Position numbers and translations under genes: made by a program. This document shows positions 49,768 to 57,154 of a stretch of DNA of 64,000 nucleotides, in pieces (position 1 is the first letter of the stretch; the number at the start of each line of letters is the position of its first letter). The DNA is from an uncultured Odoribacter sp. (GTDB lineage: Bacteria > Bacteroidota > Bacteroidia > Bacteroidales > Marinifilaceae): contig CAJUQA010000004.1 in NCBI GenBank assembly GCA_910588375.1, forward strand, positions 1 to 64,000. Reading direction: 5' to 3'. Below the pieces are notes generated by a model. That model did not search any database. It saw only the letters and a program-made list of their open reading frames with translations, and was not told the DNA's origin.

Positions 49768-50522
49768 CGGTTTGCGGCTTGGTTGATATTCATATAACGG
49801 GCCTCACTGTGATAATCGTCTTTTTCGAACTCCGTGTCCGGTTCTTCGAACGTGTTCACGTCGTCCAGTGAAAAACGGATGTATTTGATTTGTTTTCCCC
49901 TGGACAACCATTGCTGCTCATAAAAAGTTTTGATACCTAATATTTTATCCTCCATTCCGGCAGCATACAAATCTTCCGTCCGGACATGGCATTTCAGACG
50001 GTTGGTTTGAATCACTTCTGAGGTATAAGCATAAAGGAACGGGCTGTCAGTCTTGAGATGAATCACTCCTCCGGGTTTCAAGAATTGCGTGTAGAGCGAG
50101 AGAAAGCGGCTTCCGGTCAGACGTTTGCGAGCCTTTGCCATTTGAGGATCCGGAAAGGTGATCCAGATTTCGGAAATTTCTTCCGGAGCAAAAACGGAGG
50201 TTAACATTTCCGCATAGATACGCAGGAAGACCGCATTCGTGATGTTTTGTTCCAAGGCTGCTTTGGCACCGTGCCACATGCGGGCGCCTTTGATGTCGAT
50301 GCCGATGAAGTTTTTTTCCGGATAGAGTTTGCCCAACCCGACCGTATATTCACCTTTGCCGCACCCGATTTCCAATACAATCGGGTGGTCGTTGCGGAAA
50401 ATCTCTTTTCCCCATTTCCCCTTTAAGGGATGATCCTTGCGGAATATTTCTTCATGCCGGGGTTGAAAAACATTTTCCAGTTTTTCCATTTCGGCAAATC
50501 TGGCTAATTTCTTTTTGGCCAT
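49764..50522 (-). CDS. trmB: tRNA (guanine-N7)-methyltransferase TrmB
   Basis: A 252-aa SAM-dependent methyltransferase that makes m7G46 in tRNA. The SAM site is in LEIGCGKGEYTVGL near 49-62, IGIDIKGARMWHGAKAA near 73-89 and ITFPDPQMAKARKRLTGSRF near 141-160, where the catalytic Asp-Pro and basic loop sit. The C-terminal extension after about 220 is Glu/Asp-rich. It overlaps mnmA by four bases, so two tRNA-modification genes are translationally coupled, with gldH just upstream. Confidence 0.95.
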   Translation of the reverse strand: MAKKKLARFAEMEKLENVFQPRHEEIFRKDHPLKGKWGKEIFRNDHPIVLEIGCGKGEYTVGLGKLYPEKNFIGIDIKGARMWHGAKAALEQNITNAVFLRIYAEMLTSVFAPEEISEIWITFPDPQMAKARKRLTGSRFLSLYTQFLKPGGVIHLKTDSPFLYAYTSEVIQTNRLKCHVRTEDLYAAGMEDKILGIKTFYEQQWLSRGKQIKYIRFSLDDVNTFEEPDTEFEKDDYHSEARYMNINQAANR

Positions 50523-50529
50523 GTGAATA

Positions 50530-50982
50530 TTATTGTTCCGTTTTTTTAATGCTCAAACCTACATTTTTAATGCCTTTCAGGCACTGCATGCGCATACCTT
50601 GTTCTATTTCGCAAGTATAGGTACCTGGGGAGAGGTGAGGTTTTTTGTTCAGTTGTTTTTCAATGGATTTGAGGGAGAAACCGTTTCCCAGCCACCGCCC
50701 GTCCGGTTCTGCCAGTTTGATGTTTAATGTGTCGCGAAAAAGCACCCGGGAGGAGTCGCGGACTTGGATGAAACACCAGAGGTTGGCCATTTCATAATCG
50801 GTAGTGTGACGTATGCCCGTACACAGATCATATGTCCCGTCTTCCGGAATCTCTATCTGGAAACGAAGGGGGTGGTTGATACACCACTCTTCATCGGGAA
50901 TCGTTTTGTATTCTTGAAAGAGAATATTTGAATGACAGCTTAAACAAAAGAATCCTATCAAAGACAGTATGTATTTTTTCAT
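50530..50982 (-). CDS. gldH: Gliding-motility-type lipoprotein GldH
   Basis: A 150-aa lipoprotein with signal and lipobox CLSC near residues 13-16. Features typical of GldH are YKTIPDEEWCINHPLRFQIEIPEDGTY-like spacing near 25-50, the LWCFIQV strand near 69 and the central DTLNIKLAEPDGRWLGNG block near 85-102. In gliding Bacteroidetes it belongs to the Gld motility/secretion machinery; in non-motile gut Bacteroidales GldH homologues are kept with unknown role. It lies between trmB and the carboxypeptidase gene on the same strand. Confidence 0.85.
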   Translation of the reverse strand: MKKYILSLIGFFCLSCHSNILFQEYKTIPDEEWCINHPLRFQIEIPEDGTYDLCTGIRHTTDYEMANLWCFIQVRDSSRVLFRDTLNIKLAEPDGRWLGNGFSLKSIEKQLNKKPHLSPGTYTCEIEQGMRMQCLKGIKNVGLSIKKTEQ

Positions 50983-50994
50983 AGTGGCTGCAAT

Positions 50995-51885
50995 TTATAA
51001 AAACAGGATTTCACTTCCGTTTTCGTCAACGGTTAACTCGATGGAAGCACCTAAAATTAACGGGTAATTGTTAGGAATATGTCCGGCAGGAAAACCGAAA
51101 CATACGGGGTAATCGTAGTCCTCTACCGCTTCCCGGATAATTTCATAGGCGTTTTTCCCGAAATTTTCCCCTTTCATGTTGCTGAAACCTCCGACAATAA
51201 GTCCTTGTAAATTTTTCAGTCGTCCCGCCAATTTGAAACTTTGCATCATCCGGTCGATGGCATAAAGGTTTTCTCCCACGTCTTCGATAAACAGGATGGT
51301 TTCGTCCTGGGGATATTCGACCGTAGAGGAACGGAGACAATGTAATAGGCAAAGGTTACCCCCTGTCAAATCGGCCCTGACTACTCCTTCCCGATTGAAA
51401 GGATGGGCAGGCAGTGTGTACGAATTGACCGTTCCGAAAAGGAACTGTTTGAGACGTTCCAGCGCTTCGTTATCCGTATTCTGATAACTTTTGGGCATGG
51501 GGGCATGTAGACTTTCAATACCTAACGATGTCAACTTGGTATGTAAAACAGTGATATCGCTGAAACCGACCAGCCATTTCGGATTTCCCTGGAAACAGGA
51601 GTAATCGGCTTTTTCGACAATCCGCATACATCCGTAACCGCCCCGCGTACATAAAATAGCCCGTACGTCTTCCGAATCCAGTGCCCATTGAAAATCTTCA
51701 AGCCTCTCTTCATCTGTTCCGGCAAAATAGCCACATTGGGATGTTACATGTTTGCCCACCAAGGGAACAAGTCCCCAGGAGTGTAATATTTCCGTGGCAT
51801 AATTGACCACTTCCGGACTGATAATCCCTGCGGGAGAAATCAGTGCGACATGGTCTCCGGATTGTAAGTAGGACGGACGTAACAT
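50995..51885 (-). CDS. LD-carboxypeptidase (S66 family)
   Basis: A 296-aa murein peptidase of the S66 family, which trims the terminal D-alanine from tetrapeptides during peptidoglycan recycling. Family blocks are visible: ALISPAGIIS near 13, TRGGYGCMRIVEKADYS near 80-96, the nucleophile region LVGFSDITVLHTKL near 104-117, FIEDVGENLYAIDRM near 200 with the catalytic Glu, and GFPAGHIPNNYPLILGA near 263-279 with the catalytic His. It has no signal peptide, so it acts in the cytoplasm. It is the first gene of the leftward group ldc-gldH-trmB-mnmA. Confidence 0.92.
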   Translation of the reverse strand: MLRPSYLQSGDHVALISPAGIISPEVVNYATEILHSWGLVPLVGKHVTSQCGYFAGTDEERLEDFQWALDSEDVRAILCTRGGYGCMRIVEKADYSCFQGNPKWLVGFSDITVLHTKLTSLGIESLHAPMPKSYQNTDNEALERLKQFLFGTVNSYTLPAHPFNREGVVRADLTGGNLCLLHCLRSSTVEYPQDETILFIEDVGENLYAIDRMMQSFKLAGRLKNLQGLIVGGFSNMKGENFGKNAYEIIREAVEDYDYPVCFGFPAGHIPNNYPLILGASIELTVDENGSEILFL

Positions 51886-52023
51886 AGTGTCAGGTGTAAT
51901 CTGTCGGTTATCTGTCAGGCAGAAAGGCTTGTACAGACTTTCGCCTTTTCATCATGCGAAAATACGATTTTTTTATAAATTTGCGTTTCAATTTTAGGGC
52001 AAAACATTAAAAAGATACGATAT

Positions 52024-54054
52024 ATGAGTCATTTCAAAAGAAATCTGATCACAACCGCCTTGCCGTATGCCAACGGACCGGTGCATATCGGCCATTTGGC
52101 CGGAGTATATGTGCCTGCGGATATTTATGTGAGGTATTTAAGAGCCAAGGGAGAAGAAGTCGTATTTATCGGAGGTTCGGACGAACATGGCGTGCCGATT
52201 ACGATTAAGGCACAGAAAGAAGGGGTAACGCCTCAGGATATTGTGGACCGTTATCACAATCTGATAAAAAAATCGTTTGAAGAGTTCGGTATTTCTTTTG
52301 ATATATATTCCCGGACTACCTCGAAAACCCATCACGAGCTGTCGTCCGCTTTTTTTAAGAAATTATATCAGGAAGGCAAATTCATTGAAAAAACGTCCAT
52401 GCAATATTACGATGAGAAAGCGGGACAGTTTTTAGCAGACCGTTATATTACAGGGAAATGTCCCCATTGTGGCAATGAACGGGCTTATGGAGACCAGTGC
52501 GAGGCCTGCGGTACGAGTCTGAGCGCCACCGATTTGATTAATCCGGTGTCCGCCATTACGGGCAATACCCCTCAGTTGAAAGAAACGAAACATTGGTATC
52601 TGCCGCTGGATCAGTATGAGAATTGGTTGAAAGAGTGGATTCTGGAAGGGCATAAGGAGTGGAAAAGCAATGTTTACGGGCAGTGTAAATCGTGGTTGGA
52701 CAATGGTTTACAACCCCGTGCCGTAACGCGTGATTTGGATTGGGGTGTACCGGTGCCGATAGAAGGGGCAGAAGGAAAAGTGCTGTATGTGTGGTTTGAT
52801 GCTCCCATCGGATATATTTCGGCAACCAAGGACTTGACGCCGGATTGGGAAAAATATTGGAAAGACAAGGATACCCGTATGATTCATTTCATCGGAAAAG
52901 ACAATATCGTATTCCATTGCATCATTTTCCCCGCGATGTTGAAAGCGGAGGGTTCCTATATCCTACCCGATAATGTTCCGGCGAATGAATTCCTTAATTT
53001 GGAAGGGGATAAGATTTCCACTTCCCGCAATTGGGCCGTGTGGTTGCATGAATATCTGGAAGATTTTAAAGGGAAACAGGATGTTTTGCGCTATGTGTTG
53101 ACTGCCAATGCGCCTGAAACCAAAGACAATGATTTTACTTGGAAAGATTTTCAGACCCGCAACAACAGTGAACTGGTCGCCATATATGGTAATTTCGTGA
53201 ACCGGGCCATTGTGCTTACTCACAAATATTTCGGCGGATTGGTACCGGAACGGGGGGCATTGAATGATTATGACAGGGAGGTGTTGGCTGAAATACCTGC
53301 TATCATAGACCGGGTGGAAAAAAATCTGGAAAATTTCCATTTCAGGGAAGCCTTGAAAGAGTGTATGAACCTGGCGCGTCTGGGAAATAAATACCTGGCG
53401 GACACGGAACCTTGGAAATTGATTAAAACCGATGAAGCAAGGGTGAAGACGATTTTGAATATCTGTTTGCAGATTACGGCCGATTTGACTGCATTGTCCG
53501 AACCTTTTATGCCGTTCAGTGCAGCTAAGTTGAGGGGATTCCTGAATATGGAACCGCTTGTCTGGAGTAAAATGGGTGCTGAGGTGTTGCCGGCGGGACA
53601 TCGGATCAATGAAGCCGGTTTGCTGTTTGATAAGATAGAGGATGAGGAGATTCAGCGGCAATTAGACCGTTTGCAGGCCACAAAGAAAGCCAATGAACTG
53701 GCGAACGTCAAGGCGGCTCCGGCAAAGGAGAATATCACTTTTGATACCTTCCAACAGTTGGACATCCGTGCCGGAAAAATTATTGCAGCGGAAAAAGTGG
53801 CTAAAACCAAAAAACTGATGAAGCTCACCGTTGATACCGGTATTGACCAGCGGACAGTGGTATCGGGTATTGCCGAATATTACACGCCGGAGGAAGTAAT
53901 TGGTAAACAGGTGAGCATCTTGGTAAATCTGGAACCGCGAAATCTAAAAGGCATTGATTCGCAGGGCATGATACTGATGGCAGAAAATGCCGACGGTTCG
54001 TTGGCATTCGTGTCTCCGGAAAAGGACGTGATGCCCGGCTCTGAAATCCGTTGA
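52024..54054 (+). CDS. metG: Methionyl-tRNA synthetase
   Basis: A 676-aa class I synthetase that charges tRNA-Met. The HIGH motif is in ANGPVHIGHLAG near 17-28; zinc knuckle cysteines are in KCPHCGNERAYGDQCEACG near 144-162; the KMSKS loop appears as DKISTSRNWAV near 330-340. A C-terminal tRNA-binding EMAP/Trbp111-like domain (about 570-676) starts at FDTFQQLDIRAGKIIAAEKV and helps dimerisation. Length fits the long-form MetG. It is a stand-alone gene with a short intergenic region upstream. Confidence 0.97.
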   Translation: MSHFKRNLITTALPYANGPVHIGHLAGVYVPADIYVRYLRAKGEEVVFIGGSDEHGVPITIKAQKEGVTPQDIVDRYHNLIKKSFEEFGISFDIYSRTTSKTHHELSSAFFKKLYQEGKFIEKTSMQYYDEKAGQFLADRYITGKCPHCGNERAYGDQCEACGTSLSATDLINPVSAITGNTPQLKETKHWYLPLDQYENWLKEWILEGHKEWKSNVYGQCKSWLDNGLQPRAVTRDLDWGVPVPIEGAEGKVLYVWFDAPIGYISATKDLTPDWEKYWKDKDTRMIHFIGKDNIVFHCIIFPAMLKAEGSYILPDNVPANEFLNLEGDKISTSRNWAVWLHEYLEDFKGKQDVLRYVLTANAPETKDNDFTWKDFQTRNNSELVAIYGNFVNRAIVLTHKYFGGLVPERGALNDYDREVLAEIPAIIDRVEKNLENFHFREALKECMNLARLGNKYLADTEPWKLIKTDEARVKTILNICLQITADLTALSEPFMPFSAAKLRGFLNMEPLVWSKMGAEVLPAGHRINEAGLLFDKIEDEEIQRQLDRLQATKKANELANVKAAPAKENITFDTFQQLDIRAGKIIAAEKVAKTKKLMKLTVDTGIDQRTVVSGIAEYYTPEEVIGKQVSILVNLEPRNLKGIDSQGMILMAENADGSLAFVSPEKDVMPGSEIR

Positions 54055-54119
54055 AGAAATAAATAGTTTAGATTCTATAGGATTTAATCCCGTATATATC
54101 TGATACATATGCGTATTAT

Positions 54120-54174
54120 CTATTAGTCATCTATTACTCAACTATTAGTTACCTATTAGTTGAGTAATAGATGA
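54120..54174. repeat. 11-bp periodic repeats within an 18-bp dyad
   Basis: CTATTA-G/C-T recurs at 54120, 54131, 54142 and 54153, exactly 11 bp apart. The same region forms an inverted repeat TCATCTATTACTCAACTA (54127-54144) / TAGTTGAGTAATAGATGA (54157-54174) with a 12-nt loop. It lies about 65 bp after metG. Confidence 0.85.
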
Positions 54175-54257
54175 TAAAGTGTTTATCAGTTGGATTTTTA
54201 CTTTTTATTCCTATCGGAAAAGAACAGGAAAGCCATTAAAACGAATCAAACAGACAA

Positions 54258-54310
54258 AAAAAGAGGGACTGAATAACATTTGATTGTTAGACAGTCCCTT
54301 TTGTTTTTAT
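54258..54310. terminator. Bidirectional terminator between metG and the mannosidase
   Basis: AGGGACTG (54264-54271) pairs with CAGTCCCT (54292-54299), followed by TTTGTTTTT on the plus strand and preceded by an A-run that gives T-runs on the minus strand. Confidence 0.85.
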
Positions 54311-56859
54311 TGAATGAAGCGGGTGGCGATGGAATAATTGTCCGAGTCAGTTTCTACTTCGATGACATACGTTCTGCCGGGAAGCAGGTCGATATAGTTT
54401 TCTTTGAATACCACTTCGCTATCCGGAGAGTAGAACATCACATCGCAAGCCAACTGCCGGGTTGTGGCACGGAGATATTTTTTCCCGTTTGCCTGGAATA
54501 TTTCTGTTTGTATGCCCGGATTTTGGGGTAAATTCATATCCTTGGGGGCTGCAAAATAACAGGTTTGTTCATCCCATTGCGTTTTGCCGTTTGTGATGCG
54601 GAGCACGGCAACAACCTCTTGCTTGTTTTTTCCTTGCAGGAAGCTTTCCAGGTCAATCGTGCGGATTAAACCGGACGCATTGGCTTTCTGGCTGAATTTG
54701 CCACTTACCTTGTTCAGTAATTTTCCGTTGAAATCCAACAATTCAAGGGTATAATCACCTTTTATCGTTTTCAGCAAATCATTGACCACCCATAGTTCCA
54801 ACGTCTTTTCTGTGACTTTGGGTGCCAATATCACGGACTTGCAGGCTTCTCTGGAAGCATATTGCGCTGCTTTCCAATTGTGGTAATAGTCGGTTGTTGA
54901 CCAGCTTGCCACAGGCCAGCAGTCATTTAACTGCCACATCAGGGATCCCATACAGTAGGGCATATTCCGACGGTGGGTCTGTACGGCATTGCGCATGGCC
55001 TTTGCCTGCAAAACCTGGCTTAAATACAGGAATTGCTCGAAATCTTCCGGAATTTTATAGTACCATCCCATGTATTCTTTGATGCGAAGATTGCCGATGC
55101 CGCTACGCTGGTGGGCGGCCATGACTTCGGATTCGATGTCGTAATCTTCCGGCAGGGCGTATTTCTTTACCGTATTGAATTCCGGAAAAGATTGGAAACC
55201 GTATTCGCTGATGAACCGTCCGATGTTGTTTTCATACTCTTCAAAACGGTGTTTCTGGTGCCATACGCCCCAATAGTGATTGTCGCCGCTGGTAGCTGGC
55301 AAGATTTCATGCGCGTTGACAGCTGTATCCGACATGGGGGAAGAAGGCCAATAGTCGTCTCCGTCGGTATAGGCGGTGATGATTTCCGGCAATAAATGGT
55401 GGAATAAATCGGTATAGGCCTTGAATATCTGTTCTTTTTCTGCCTCACTGTATCCTTTTTGCCATCCCCAGCGAGCCCAGGCCGCGTCGATTTCGTTGTT
55501 GCCGCACCATAATGCCAGACTGGGATGGTTGCGCAAGCGGACAACATTGTCAATGGCTTCTTGCCGGATGTTTTCTAAAAATTCCGGATTCCCCGGATAC
55601 ATGGCGCAGGCAAAAGCGAAGTCTTGCCAAACCATGATACCGTTCCGGTCGCACAGGTCATAAAAATGGTCGTCTTCATAGATACCGCCGCCCCATACGC
55701 GAATCATGTTCATATTGGCGTCTGCGGCATCCTGAACCATTTTTTCGTAATCCTGGGGAGTAATGCGGGGAAGGAAAATATCGTTGGGAATCATATTGCT
55801 TCCTTTGGCAAATACCGGCACGCCGTTTAATTCAAAATAAAAGGTAGAACCGGCCTCGTCTTTTTTCCGGATAAGTTTTAATGAGCGTAAACCGGTGGTG
55901 ACGATTTGGTCGGCAATGGTTTTGCCGTTTTGTACAAGCCGGATTTCAAAGTTGGAGAGGGCAGGTTTTCCTAATCCTCTGCTCCACCACAATTCAGGGT
56001 TCTTAATAGTGAAAGGAAGAGTGACTTGATTGTTGCCGGTTTGGGGGCTCATTGTTTTTTGGGCTACCAATTTATTTTTATTCCATACTTCCACTTTTAC
56101 GGGTTCTCTTGTTTCGGCGAGAAAGTTGACTTCCGCTTCCAAACGGGCTTGCTTTTGGCTCACCTCCGGTTGGCGAATAAAAATATTTTCAATTTTCAGG
56201 TCGTTCCAGCCTTCCAATACAACCGGTTTCCATATCCCGGAGGGTACTAAACGGGGACCCCAGTCCCAGCCGAAATGATAAGGGGCTTTCCGAGTAAAGA
56301 CACTAACTCTCACATCACCCATACCTCCGAATTGGCTGTAATCATTGGATGCCGGGAGAATTAGTCCGTATTTTTCCATTTCTTCCAACCCTTTGGTAAT
56401 GGGAGAGTAAAAACGAACTAAAAGGGTATTGTTTCCTTGTTTTAACTTTCCTTGCACATCGCATTTCCAAGTGCGGAACATGTTGTTGGGAGAAGCAATT
56501 TTTTCTCCGTTGAGATATACATCACACCAAGTGTCCAACCCGTAGAATACCAATTGTTGATTGTTGGCCGTCAAAATCGCGTCCTCCGGTTGAAAAGTAA
56601 CGGCATATTCCCAATTGATTTTATCAATCCATTGTACCGTAGGTTCATTGTTCCGGTAGAACGGGTCTTCGATCAGTTTATGAGCCATCAGGTCGGTGTG
56701 TACACTTCCTGGTACTGTTGCGGACAGCCATTTGCCAACATGAGCCTGCCGGAATTGCCAACCGGAATTTAGATCCTGATGTACAGGATTGGCCGCATAA
56801 AGTCCGGAAAATCCGAACAGCATAGCCAGCATGAAAATGCGGAAAGAAATTGTATTCAT
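54307..56859 (-). CDS. Beta-mannosidase (GH2)
   Basis: An 850-aa exported enzyme (signal peptide ending GLYAAN) of glycoside hydrolase family 2, beta-mannosidase branch, which removes terminal beta-mannose from N-glycan core or mannan fragments. In order: sugar-binding domain (SVHTDLMAHKLIEDPFYRNNEP near 52-73), Ig-like domains, the TIM barrel (RVWGGGIYEDDHFYDLCDRNG near 390-410), the acid/base Glu in LWCGNNEIDAAWARWGW near 452-468 and the nucleophile Glu in GRFISEYGFQSFPEF near 552-566, then further C-terminal domains. Length is normal. It stands alone, without SusCD genes. Confidence 0.95.
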   Translation of the reverse strand: MNTISFRIFMLAMLFGFSGLYAANPVHQDLNSGWQFRQAHVGKWLSATVPGSVHTDLMAHKLIEDPFYRNNEPTVQWIDKINWEYAVTFQPEDAILTANNQQLVFYGLDTWCDVYLNGEKIASPNNMFRTWKCDVQGKLKQGNNTLLVRFYSPITKGLEEMEKYGLILPASNDYSQFGGMGDVRVSVFTRKAPYHFGWDWGPRLVPSGIWKPVVLEGWNDLKIENIFIRQPEVSQKQARLEAEVNFLAETREPVKVEVWNKNKLVAQKTMSPQTGNNQVTLPFTIKNPELWWSRGLGKPALSNFEIRLVQNGKTIADQIVTTGLRSLKLIRKKDEAGSTFYFELNGVPVFAKGSNMIPNDIFLPRITPQDYEKMVQDAADANMNMIRVWGGGIYEDDHFYDLCDRNGIMVWQDFAFACAMYPGNPEFLENIRQEAIDNVVRLRNHPSLALWCGNNEIDAAWARWGWQKGYSEAEKEQIFKAYTDLFHHLLPEIITAYTDGDDYWPSSPMSDTAVNAHEILPATSGDNHYWGVWHQKHRFEEYENNIGRFISEYGFQSFPEFNTVKKYALPEDYDIESEVMAAHQRSGIGNLRIKEYMGWYYKIPEDFEQFLYLSQVLQAKAMRNAVQTHRRNMPYCMGSLMWQLNDCWPVASWSTTDYYHNWKAAQYASREACKSVILAPKVTEKTLELWVVNDLLKTIKGDYTLELLDFNGKLLNKVSGKFSQKANASGLIRTIDLESFLQGKNKQEVVAVLRITNGKTQWDEQTCYFAAPKDMNLPQNPGIQTEIFQANGKKYLRATTRQLACDVMFYSPDSEVVFKENYIDLLPGRTYVIEVETDSDNYSIATRFIQ

Positions 56860-56957
56860 GATTCTGTATTTTTGATTGTTATTTAGAATTATCTGTATTG
56901 CCGATATTCTTGCACAAATTTTACTTCAAAAATAATAAATTATAACAGATTTCTTTC

Positions 56958-56990
56958 CTTCCCATAAAAAACGATCGTTTTTTTGGGAAG
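56958..56990. promoter_or_regulatory. Near-palindrome, candidate operator B1
   Basis: CTTCCCATAAAAAACGA followed by TCGTTTTTTTGGGAAG; symmetric about CGATCG apart from one extra base in the left arm. Confidence 0.6.
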
Positions 56991-57090
56991 AAAAAAATGA
57001 AAATCCAACAAATACTTAAATTTTAACAATAACCTGATAGAAAGCTATTTTATATTATTTAAATTTGCGTCACAAATTTTAAATCTGACG

Positions 57091-57116
57091 CCCAAAAAAA
57101 CGATCCTTTTTTTGGG
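57091..57116. promoter_or_regulatory. Near-palindrome, candidate operator B2
   Basis: CCCAAAAAAACGA followed by TCCTTTTTTTGGG; symmetric apart from one mismatch, 38 bp before the ATG of the TonB receptor gene and directly downstream of the candidate -7 box. Confidence 0.6.
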
Positions 57117-57154
57117 AATGTGTGCTATAAATTAATAAAAATTAGGTAAATTTT

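Larger units (their letters stand above)
56860..57154. other. Intergenic region with paired palindromes
   Basis: Nearly 300 bp of AT-rich sequence between divergent genes, with two near-palindromes (56958-56990, 57091-57116). A TAAATTTG at 57060-57067 fits the -7 consensus for the TonB receptor gene, but its -33 element is unclear. Nothing else is supported. Confidence 0.6.
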
